Of a DNA stretch of 16,945 nucleotides, positions 1-6,962 are shown in pieces. A program made the translations under genes and the position numbers. Under the pieces are notes generated by a model that saw nothing but the letters and a program-made list of their open reading frames with translations, did no database searches and was not told the origin of the DNA. Positions within the stretch are counted from its first letter, which is position 1; every line of letters begins with the position of its first letter. This DNA is from an uncultured Xanthobacteraceae bacterium (GTDB lineage: Bacteria; Pseudomonadota; Alphaproteobacteria; Rhizobiales; Xanthobacteraceae): contig CATPBC010000381.1 in assembly GCA_955652195.1 (NCBI GenBank), positions 1 through 16,945 of the forward strand, given 5' to 3'.

Positions 1-219
1 ATACGTAAGAAAGGCGCCATCGTGGTTTGGCTCACCGGCGATACCACGCCCACGCCGCCGCCCGATATTAAGACCTATTTTCCCGATCTCGTGCCCGAGG
101 TGCCGCGCACTTTCGAACGTCCGGTACAGGGACGCATGCCGACGTTACGGGTAGGCTGGGGCGTGATCCGGCCAGGCACTGTTGCCGCAGCGCCCGGGTC
201 CGCAGCGGTGTCGCGCTAA
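1..219 (+). CDS. C-terminal fragment of a gene cut by the window edge; possibly a membrane glycosyltransferase (family 39-like)
   Basis: The frame is open from base 1 to a TAA at 217-219, giving 72 residues and no start, so this is the tail of a longer gene. The visible part begins IRKKGAIVVW, then has a proline-rich stretch (TPTPPPD), PDLVPEVPRTF and RLPxLRxGWxxIRP-like text (here RMPTLRVGWGVIRP), ending in an Ala-rich tail. There is no transmembrane segment in it. From memory, such tails end large glycosyltransferase family 39-type membrane proteins in Bradyrhizobium relatives, but nothing catalytic is visible and the name is tentative. It converges on cydB with 12 bp between the stop codons. 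A GTG at 22 is internal and not a start. Confidence 0.5.
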   Translation: MRKKGAIVVWLTGDTTPTPPPDIKTYFPDLVPEVPRTFERPVQGRMPTLRVGWGVIRPGTVAAAPGSAAVSR

Positions 220-231
220 CGCAATTACAAC

Positions 232-1236
232 TTAATGATAACCGGCAATGCCGCGGGCTTTGCCGCGAAACACCCAGTAGGACCAGGCGGTGTACATCAG
301 GATGACCGGCAGCAGAAACAGCGTGCCGATCAGGAGAAACGCCTGCGTGCTGGCGGAGGATGCAGCCTGCCACAGCGTGTAATGGTACGGCACGATCATC
401 GGCCATAGGCTGATCGCGATGCCGGCAAACGACATTAGGAACAGCGCGATCGCGCCCAGGAATGGCGTCAGCTCATGGCGGCGCCGCAAAGCTTCCCATT
501 CCCCGATCGCAATGAGCGCGGTGATGATCGGCACCGGGGAGAGGAACGCGATATTGGGCCAACTGAACCAGCGCTGCGCAATGTTGGGATGCGCTAGTGG
601 AGTCCAAATGCTCACGCCGGCAATCGCAGCCAGCACGGCGATCAAACAAATGCCGGCGGCGCGTCGCGCCCAGTCCTGCAGCTCGCCTTCGGTTTTTAGG
701 ATCAGCCAGCACGCGCCTAAAAGACCATAGCCGAACATCAGCGCCACGCCGATGGCGAGTGGAAACGGAGCGAGCCAGTCGAAAGAGCTGCCGGCAAATT
801 GTCTGCCCTCGACTTTAAAGCCTTGGATGAATGTGCCGAGGACAACTCCTTGCGCGAAGGTCGCGACCAATGAGCCGCCGCAGAACGCGCCGTCCCAAAA
901 GCGCCGCAGCGCCGCATGTTTGAAGCGAAACTCGAAGGCGACGCCACGGAATATGAGCGCCAACAGCATGATCAGAATCGGGAAGTAAACCGCCGGAATG
1001 ATGATCGCGAAAGCGAGCGGAAAGGCTGTGAGCAGGCCAAGCCCTCCGAATACCAGCCAGGTTTCGTTGCCGTCCCACACGGGCGCGACCGAATTCATTG
1101 CGGTAGCGCGCGCCGTCTCGCCCCGCACGAAGCCGTAAAGCATTCCGACGCCGAGATCGAAACCGTCGAACACCACGTAATAAAACACCGCAAGCCCAAG
1201 GAGGATGGTCCACAGTGGTACAAGATCGAGCACCAT
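232..1236 (-). CDS. cydB: Cytochrome bd / CIO-type quinol oxidase subunit II
   Basis: CydB is the haem-free membrane subunit that pairs with CydA in the bd-type quinol oxidase, which reduces oxygen to water with quinol electrons and contributes to proton-motive force. The 334-residue protein starts MVLDLVPLW, followed by the family's N-terminal signature YYVVFDGFDLGVGML, with many hydrophobic helices and the WDGNETWLVFGG motif. The start is chosen as ATG at 1236 because GGAG at 1243-1246 lies 6 nt upstream. A GTG at 1251, which overlaps the cydA stop, would add five residues. The gene is directly downstream of cydA (11 nt) in one operon. No cydX-like small ORF follows and no cydCD is in the window; both absences fit the cyanide-insensitive (CIO) subtype, though the subtype cannot be proved here. 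Confidence 0.95.
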   Translation of the reverse strand: MVLDLVPLWTILLGLAVFYYVVFDGFDLGVGMLYGFVRGETARATAMNSVAPVWDGNETWLVFGGLGLLTAFPLAFAIIIPAVYFPILIMLLALIFRGVAFEFRFKHAALRRFWDGAFCGGSLVATFAQGVVLGTFIQGFKVEGRQFAGSSFDWLAPFPLAIGVALMFGYGLLGACWLILKTEGELQDWARRAAGICLIAVLAAIAGVSIWTPLAHPNIAQRWFSWPNIAFLSPVPIITALIAIGEWEALRRRHELTPFLGAIALFLMSFAGIAISLWPMIVPYHYTLWQAASSASTQAFLLIGTLFLLPVILMYTAWSYWVFRGKARGIAGYH

Positions 1237-1247
1237 CGCGCTCTCCG

Positions 1248-2648
1248 TCACGATGGCGGCGCCGCCCGCGCGGCGCTTTCGAACGGCTGGTGCGGCCGGC
1301 CGCTCTCGATCTCGACCATTTCCGCTTCAAGTTCGGGCAGCTGCGGGCCGCGGCGGACGAGACCGGCCATAAACGCGATGCCGGTCGGGAACATGATCAG
1401 ATAAACGGCAACGTAAAAGGCGAGCGACCACGCCACATCGGCGCCGGTGAGCGACGGCGACACCGAATCCGCGGTGCGCAACAAGCCATAGACCGTCCAG
1501 GGCTGACGCCCGACCTCGGTGGTGATCCAGCCGGCAATCACGGCGACGAAGCCGAGCGGAGCCACCCATTGGCACAAACGCAGATACCACGCCGCATCCC
1601 ATAACCGGCCGCGCAGTTGCAATATTTGACCGATCACAACAACGACCAGCATTATGACGCCAATCCCGACCATGACTCGGAAGGCAAAAAACGGCGGCCC
1701 GACCGGTGGCCGCTGATCCGCCGGCCATTCCTTTAAGCCCTTAATCGCGCCGTCCCAGGAATGGGTGAGAATAAGACTGCCGAGGCGGGGAACCTCGATG
1801 GCGTCGCGCATCGTCGCCGCCGCGTCATCCGGAATACCGAACAAGGTCAGCGGCGCCGGTTGCGCGGTGTCGTAGCGCCCCTCGATCGCGGCCAGCTTGG
1901 CCGGCTGATATTCCAGTGTGTTGAGGCCGTGCTGGTCGCCGAGAAAGATCTGCAGGGGCATCAGAAGAATGAGTAGGTCGAGCGCCATGCGGATCATCAT
2001 CCGCGCATCCTCGGCGGCTCTGCCGCGACGCAGCAGCCAGGCGCCGACGCCCATCACCACAAAAGCGGTGGTGATGTAGAAGGCGGTGACGTTGTGCAGC
2101 AGCCGATAGGGGAACGATGGACTGAAAATGATCGCGGCCCAATCGACCGGCTCGAAACGCCCGTCGACGATCTTGTAGCCCTGCGGCGTCTGCATCCATG
2201 AATTGGTCGCCAGAATCCAGAACGCGGACAGCAGCGTTCCAAACGCGACCATCAGCGCCGCAAAAAAATGCGCCCAGGTTGGCACGAGCCGCCGCCCAAA
2301 CAAGAGCACACCGAGAAATGATGCCTCGAGGAAAAAGGCCATCAATCCTTCATAGGCCAGCAATGGCGAGATCACGTCGGCGGTGGCGTCGGTGAAGCGG
2401 CTCCAATTGGTGCCGAACTGGAACGGCATGATGATGCCGGAGACCACGCCCATTCCGAAGGAGACGGCGAATATCCTCGTCCAGAATCCGGATATGCGGA
2501 TCCAGATGTTCCAGCCGGTGAAAAAATACAGACCCTCGAGTACGGCGATGTACGACGCAAGCCCGATAGTGAAGGCCGGCAGCAGAATGTGCCAGGCGAT
2601 CACCCAAGCCCATTGCAAGCGCGACAGCAGAACGGGATCGAGCGTCAT
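1248..2648 (-). CDS. cydA: Cytochrome bd / CIO-type quinol oxidase subunit I
   Basis: CydA carries the three haems and the quinol site of the bd oxidase. The protein is 466 residues. Expected ligands are visible: His20 in AWHILLPAFTIG, His185 in RLLHNVTAF and Met326 in FRVMVG. The acidic pair of the proton/oxygen channel is Glu100 and Glu108, Lys251 and Glu256 sit in the quinol-binding loop, and GRQPW is at 380-384. The loop between about 240 and 315 is short, as in the CIO-type group rather than the long-Q-loop E. coli type. The ATG at 2648 is chosen because MTLDPVLLSRLQ is the classic CydA N-terminus. The frame stays open upstream to 2840 but that extension is Arg/Ser-rich and unlike the family. 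No Shine-Dalgarno precedes this ATG, and a promoter-like pair sits only 9 nt away, suggesting a leaderless message. Confidence 0.97.
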   Translation of the reverse strand: MTLDPVLLSRLQWAWVIAWHILLPAFTIGLASYIAVLEGLYFFTGWNIWIRISGFWTRIFAVSFGMGVVSGIIMPFQFGTNWSRFTDATADVISPLLAYEGLMAFFLEASFLGVLLFGRRLVPTWAHFFAALMVAFGTLLSAFWILATNSWMQTPQGYKIVDGRFEPVDWAAIIFSPSFPYRLLHNVTAFYITTAFVVMGVGAWLLRRGRAAEDARMMIRMALDLLILLMPLQIFLGDQHGLNTLEYQPAKLAAIEGRYDTAQPAPLTLFGIPDDAAATMRDAIEVPRLGSLILTHSWDGAIKGLKEWPADQRPPVGPPFFAFRVMVGIGVIMLVVVVIGQILQLRGRLWDAAWYLRLCQWVAPLGFVAVIAGWITTEVGRQPWTVYGLLRTADSVSPSLTGADVAWSLAFYVAVYLIMFPTGIAFMAGLVRRGPQLPELEAEMVEIESGRPHQPFESAARAAPPS

Positions 2649-2657
2649 GGAATGTAG

Positions 2658-2685
2658 ATTGTAGCATGTCGGTGGAAAATGTCCT
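2658..2685 (-). promoter_or_regulatory. Candidate sigma-70-type promoter of cydAB
   Basis: Read on the minus strand, AGGACA (2685-2680, 4/6 to TTGACA) is separated by 16 nt from TACAAT (2663-2658, 5/6 to TATAAT). The -10 box ends 9 nt before the cydA ATG, so transcription would begin about 2-3 nt before it. This agrees with the lack of a ribosome-binding site. It is a sequence match only; no FNR-type TTGAT-N4-ATCAA box was seen beside it. Confidence 0.4.
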
Positions 2686-2713
2686 GTAATATGTGAACGC
2701 GGGCGAGGGAAGG

Positions 2714-4056
2714 ATGGGCGAGAGCAGGGGCGGCAATCAAAAGATTTTGCAAAAAACTTAGCTGCGACGCTCGACCGCCTCTTTGGGCTCGCCGAAGCTG
2801 GCAACGATCTGCGCACCGAATTTCTCGCCGGCCTCACCACGTTCCTGACGATGGTTTACATCGTCTTCGTCAATCCGCAGATCCTCGGCAATACCGGAAT
2901 GGACAAAGGCGCGGTGTTCGTCGCGACCTGCATTGCCGCAGCCGTATCCACGCTGGTGATGGCGTTCTATGCCAACTATCCGATCGCGCTCGCGCCGGGC
3001 ATGGGGCTCAACGCGTTCTTCGCCTTCACCGTCGTGCTGACGATGAAATATACTTGGCAGCAGGCGCTCGCCGCGGTGTTTTGCTCGGGCGTGATTTTCT
3101 TTTTCATTTCGGTCTTTCGAATTCGCGAATATATCATCAACGCCATCCCGCGAAACTTGAAACTCGCGATATCCGCCGGCGTTGGGTTATTCCTCGGCAT
3201 CATTGCGCTCGAGGAATCGAAGATCGTGGTTGCGAGCCCGGCCACGCTCGTTACGCTCGGCGATCTGCGCAATCCGGTTGCGCTGCTTTGCCTGCTCGGC
3301 CTCGTTCTGATCACCGCGCTGAATTACCGGCGCGTGATTGCCGGCACGCTGATAGGGATTCTTGCGGTCACCGTCATCGGGATACCGCTGGGGCTCGCGA
3401 CCTATAGCGGCGCTGTCTCGGCGCCGCCGTCGTTGCAGCCGACCCTGCTGCAGCTTGATTTCTTGCGTGCCGGCGAAATTTCGTTCATGATCGTCGTTTT
3501 CAGTTTTCTGTTTGTCGATGTTTTCGATAATGCCGGCACGCTGATCGGGGTAACGCACCAGGCCGGATTGGCCGACGCGCAGGGCAACTTGCCGCGGATG
3601 AAACAGGCGCTGATCGCCGACAGCTTTGCCGCCACGTTCGGCTCGCTGATCGGCACTTCGACCACCACCAGCTATATCGAGAGCGCTGCCGGTGTAGCCG
3701 CAGGCGGGCGTACCGGGCTGACCGCTTTTTTCGTTGCGGTGTTTTTCCTCGCCGCACTATTTTTTGCACCGCTCGCGGGCACGGTGCCAGCCTATGCGTC
3801 CTCGGCGGCGCTGCTTTATGTCGCCTGCGTCATGGCGCGCGGCTTGGCGGAGATCGATTGGAACGACATCACCGAAGCCGCGCCGGCGGTGGTCGCGGCG
3901 ATCACCATGCCGCTCACCTATTCGATCGCGACCGGCATCGGGCTCGGCTTCATCACCTATGCAATGGCGAAGCTGATTGCTGGAAAGTTTGCCGACGCCA
4001 AACCGGCAGTGTTGGTGCTGGCGCTCATATTCGCCCTCAAGTTTGCGATCGGATAG
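2714..4056 (+). CDS. NCS2/AzgA-type purine (adenine/guanine/hypoxanthine) permease with a disrupted or unusual start
   Basis: A multi-helix inner-membrane transporter of the nucleobase:cation symporter-2 family, AzgA-like branch, probably importing purine bases with protons. Recognisable blocks are NYPIALAPGMGLNAFFAF, RNLKLAISAGVGLFLGI, VDVFDNAGTLIGV and GTSTTTSYIESAAG, and AEIDWNDITEAAPAVV near the end. The first in-frame ATG (2851) would give 401 residues, but the same frame upstream (2761-2850) encodes family N-terminus: LDRLFGLAEAG, LRTE and FLAGLTTFLT run straight into MVYIVFVNPQ. That upstream frame has no ATG, GTG or TTG before a TAG at 2662. An ATG at 2714 (after AGGGAAGG) in the neighbouring frame would join it if the A6 run at 2751-2756 were A7, giving about 447 residues, the usual family length. 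The 3' end overlaps the opposing UDG gene by 20 bp. The family is sure, the substrate and start are not. Confidence 0.88.
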
Positions 4057-4900
4057 CAGGTAGCGTCACTAGCGCCTTCTTAAGTGCGAGAAAGTCCCGC
4101 CAAGCGAAACGCTTCTGCAGCGGGCTGCGCAGCAAAAAGGCGGGATGGAAGGTGGCCAACGCGCGAATTTCACGGCGACCGGTCTGATAGGAAAACCACC
4201 GTCCCCGCGAACGCGTGATGCCATCCTTGATGCCGAGCAAAGTCTGCATCGCCGGGCCGCCGAGACATACCAAAATATCCGGATCGGCGAGTTCGATCTG
4301 GCGGCGGATGAACGGCAGGCAGATGGCGGTTTCCTGCGGCGTCGGCGTGCGGTTGCCCGGCGGCCGCCACGGGACGACATTGGCGATGTAGGCGGATGTG
4401 CGATCGAGACCGATCGCCGCCATCATGCGGTCGAGCAATTTGCCGGAACGACCGATAAACGGTCGGCCGACAATATCTTCGTCGTAGCCCGGCGCCTCGC
4501 CGACGAACATGACGCGGCTTTGTGGATCGCCATCGGCAAACACAAGCTGCGTCGCGGTTGCCCGGAGCGCGCAGCCTTCGAAAGTCGCAAGCAGGGCCTG
4601 CAATTCATCCAGCGTTTTTGCATTCCTCGCCGCTTCGCGGGCGGCCATGACCGCGGCTTCAGGCGGCGGCGGAGAACTACCTGGTGTCGGTTTTTGCCGG
4701 AGTGGTGACTGCGCCAGCGCCAGCGGCGATTCGCTTGCCGGGCGCCGTGTTCTTGGTTCGAGCGCCGCGGCGATCGCATTGAGAGGCCGCGACAGATCAT
4801 CCGCCATCCGGTTGATCGGCTCCTCGCCAAGAAACGCGTCAACGCCGGCGTCGAGATAAAACGCGATCAGTTCGCGCGCGGCTTTGCGTTCGGGGATCAT
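4037..4900 (-). CDS. Uracil-DNA glycosylase, family-4 (UDGa)-like
   Basis: Removes uracil from DNA to start base-excision repair. In the 287-residue protein, residues 1-95 are a variable, Pro/Ala-rich N-terminus (PGSSPPPP at 74-80). The glycosylase domain runs from about 100. It shows GEAPG at 134-138 with the following GRPFIGRSGKLLDRM, NVVPWRPPGNR at 174-184, and the C-terminal HPAFLLR at 252-258. Family-4 enzymes normally bind a [4Fe-4S] cluster with four cysteines. Here C110 and C194 fit two of these, but the partner of C110 three residues earlier is Phe107 and the Cys of the usual KCRPPGNR is Trp178. So the cluster is probably absent or altered. This fits the many alphaproteobacterial homologues as I remember them. 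The start is ATG at 4900. Transcribed divergently from ETF-QO and convergent with the permease. Confidence 0.88.
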   Translation of the reverse strand: MIPERKAARELIAFYLDAGVDAFLGEEPINRMADDLSRPLNAIAAALEPRTRRPASESPLALAQSPLRQKPTPGSSPPPPEAAVMAAREAARNAKTLDELQALLATFEGCALRATATQLVFADGDPQSRVMFVGEAPGYDEDIVGRPFIGRSGKLLDRMMAAIGLDRTSAYIANVVPWRPPGNRTPTPQETAICLPFIRRQIELADPDILVCLGGPAMQTLLGIKDGITRSRGRWFSYQTGRREIRALATFHPAFLLRSPLQKRFAWRDFLALKKALVTLPAIRSQT

Positions 4901-5023
4901 GCGGCGGTTTCGATCAGTGTTGCGGTTGGCGGCACGGCGCGAGGGGTGGCGATTGTCAGCGCGTCAGATTCGTGAACAATCGGACATGGACGTCCCGGAT
5001 TAAAGAGCAGGCCAAGAATACAC

Positions 5024-6676
5024 ATGAATACATCGGAGCTTCCGCCTCGTGAAGCGATGGAATTCGACACCGTTATCGTCGGCGCGGGGCCGGCGGGGCT
5101 TGCTGCCGCAATCCGGCTCAAACAGCTCGCGCCGGAACGATCCGTCGTCATCGTGGAGAAGGGCTCCGAGGTCGGCGCCCATATACTCTCCGGCGCGGTG
5201 ATCGATCCGATCGGACTCGACCGCCTCATCCCCGAATGGCGCAATGAGGACACGCCGATCAAGACCGCGGTCACGGCCGATCGGTTCTACGTTCTCGGCG
5301 CCTCCGGCGCATTGCGGCTACCGACCGCTTTGATGCCGCCACTCATGAGCAATCATGGCAACTTCATCGTCTCGCTCGGTGAAGTCTGCCGTTATCTCGC
5401 GCGCAAAGCGGAAGCGCTCGGTGTCGAGATTTATCCCGGCTTTGCCGCAACTGAGACGTTGTTGGAAAACGGCGCAGTCGCCGGGATCGCCACCGGCGAC
5501 ATGGGTGTCGGCAAGGACGGCCATCACAAATCGGGATTCGCCCGCGGCATGGAGCTGCGCGGCAAATATACATTATTTGCCGAAGGTGCGCGCGGCAGCC
5601 TGTCGAAAGCGCTGATCGAGCGCTTCGGGCTGCGGCAAGATCGCGAACCGCAAAAATTCGGCATCGGCCTCAAAGAGCTTTGGCGGGTCGCCGCGGACAA
5701 ACATCACCCGGGACTTGTGCAGCATACGCTCGGCTGGCCGCTCGACAACCGCACGGGCGGCGGCTCATTCATCTACCACTTCGGCGACAACCTCGTTGCA
5801 GTCGGGTTTGTCGTGCATCTCAACTACCGCAATCCGTATCTTGCGCCATTCGAGGAATTTCAACGGTTCAAGACCCATCCACTAGTCAGAGATACGTTTA
5901 GTGGCGGCAAGCGGATTTGCTATGGCGCGCGCGCCATTACCGAGGGCGGCTGGCAATCGGTGCCGAAACTCGTTTTTCCTGGCGGCGCGCTAATCGGCTG
6001 CGCGGCCGGTTTCGTCAACGTGCCGCGCATCAAGGGTACGCATAATGCCATGCTGTCCGGAATGCTGGCGGCCGAGAACGTTGCCGCGGCTCTGGCGGAA
6101 GGCCGCGCCAATGACGAGCTTCCCGGCTATGAACAATCCTGGCGATCCTCGCCGATTGGCCGCGATCTCTGGCGGGTGCGCAATGCCAAGCCATTATGGT
6201 CCAAGCTCGGCACCTTGGCCGGCGTCGCGCTCGGCGGGCTGGACATGTGGACCAATATGCTCGGCCTATCGGTGTTCGGTACCTTAAGGCACGGTAAGCC
6301 CGATTTCGCGACGCTCGAGCCGGCGGCCAAATGCCGGCCGATCGCTTATCCAAAGCCCGATGGCCGACTCACCTTTGATCGGCTGTCGTCGGTCTATCTG
6401 TCAAACACAAACCATGAGGAAGACCAGCCGGTACATCTATTGGTGCGCGACAATGCTTTGCAAAAATCATCCGAGCACGACATCTATGCCGGACCTTCGG
6501 CACGTTACTGCCCGGCGGCCGTTTATGAATGGGTTGAGGAATCCGGCCAGCCCCGCTTCGTGATTAATGCGCAGAACTGTGTTCACTGCAAAACCTGTGA
6601 CATCAAAGATCCGAACCAGAACATAACTTGGGTTCCGCCCGAAGGCGGGGGCGGGCCGAATTATTCGAATATGTGA
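5024..6676 (+). CDS. Electron transfer flavoprotein-ubiquinone oxidoreductase (ETF-QO)
   Basis: A membrane-attached FAD and [4Fe-4S] enzyme that takes electrons from ETF, reduced by acyl-CoA and other dehydrogenases, and passes them to ubiquinone. The 550-residue protein has the FAD dinucleotide-binding motif GAGPAG at 20-25 behind MEFDTVIV and the family block EKGSEVGAHILSGAVI. In the middle come GLKELWRV and the characteristic GGSFIYHF, then GCAAGFVNVPRIKGTHNAM. The C-terminal ferredoxin-like part carries the four cluster cysteines, C496 and then C519, C522 and C525 in NCVHCKTCDIKDP. It ends in WVPPEGGGGPNYSNM, the normal terminus, so the gene is complete. ATG 5024 gives the usual N-terminus; an ATG at 5057 is an alternative. 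Monocistronic as far as seen, with the next gene 286 bp downstream. Confidence 0.97.
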   Translation: MNTSELPPREAMEFDTVIVGAGPAGLAAAIRLKQLAPERSVVIVEKGSEVGAHILSGAVIDPIGLDRLIPEWRNEDTPIKTAVTADRFYVLGASGALRLPTALMPPLMSNHGNFIVSLGEVCRYLARKAEALGVEIYPGFAATETLLENGAVAGIATGDMGVGKDGHHKSGFARGMELRGKYTLFAEGARGSLSKALIERFGLRQDREPQKFGIGLKELWRVAADKHHPGLVQHTLGWPLDNRTGGGSFIYHFGDNLVAVGFVVHLNYRNPYLAPFEEFQRFKTHPLVRDTFSGGKRICYGARAITEGGWQSVPKLVFPGGALIGCAAGFVNVPRIKGTHNAMLSGMLAAENVAAALAEGRANDELPGYEQSWRSSPIGRDLWRVRNAKPLWSKLGTLAGVALGGLDMWTNMLGLSVFGTLRHGKPDFATLEPAAKCRPIAYPKPDGRLTFDRLSSVYLSNTNHEEDQPVHLLVRDNALQKSSEHDIYAGPSARYCPAAVYEWVEESGQPRFVINAQNCVHCKTCDIKDPNQNITWVPPEGGGGPNYSNM

Positions 6677-6962
6677 CATGCCGCCGCTCGGCATTACCGC
6701 GGGGGCCGGCCGGTAACGTGAAGCAGGGGTAAAGCCCTTCTCTATGCCCGGCTCGTCCGTAGCTAGGCGTATTGCACTCGCGCCCGCCCCGATTTTGCCG
6801 TCGTTCGGGCCTAGGCAGCCATTCGGTCCGAGAATACCGCGGCGCTGCCGAGTTTGTATGCTTGCGAGCTTTGGGCAAAAAGTACATTCTCGCGACGACC
6901 GAGCACGACAGGCGCGCCCGAGTCCCGTTTCGCCGGTCCTTAAGTTCGCCAATGGAGAAATC
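6677..6962 (+). other. Noncoding gap between ETF-QO and the TPR gene, with weak stem-loops
   Basis: I see no gene in these 286 bp. The TPR frame is open upstream to an ATG at 6744, but that stretch has no coding character and the better start is at 6963. There is a hairpin after ETF-QO (TTACCG 6694-6699 with CGGTAA 6711-6716, no T-run) and a nested one in the presumed leader of the TPR gene (GGCAGC 6814-6819 with GCTGCC 6844-6849, enclosing CGGT 6824-6827 with ACCG 6836-6839). Neither is a convincing terminator or riboswitch. Confidence 0.45.
6954..6957 (+). promoter_or_regulatory. Ribosome-binding site that decides the TPR protein start
   Basis: GGAG at 6954-6957 lies 5 nt before GTG 6963. 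The GTG is immediately followed by a good signal peptide, whereas the ATG at 6744 in the same frame is followed by Arg/Pro-rich sequence unlike a protein N-terminus. Confidence 0.7.

Noticed and set aside
2649..2840. 64-residue N-terminal extension of CydA in the open frame
   Set aside because: The extension is Arg/Ser-rich, covers the permease N-terminus on the other strand, and CydA proteins start at MTLDPVLL.
4950..4982. CGATTGT...ACAATCG inverted repeat between UDG and ETF-QO
   Set aside because: Seven-base arms with a 19-nt spacer are easily met by chance and do not match a known operator.
6694..6716. TTACCG/CGGTAA hairpin after ETF-QO as a terminator
   Set aside because: Only 6 bp, an 11-nt loop and no T-run; too weak to call.
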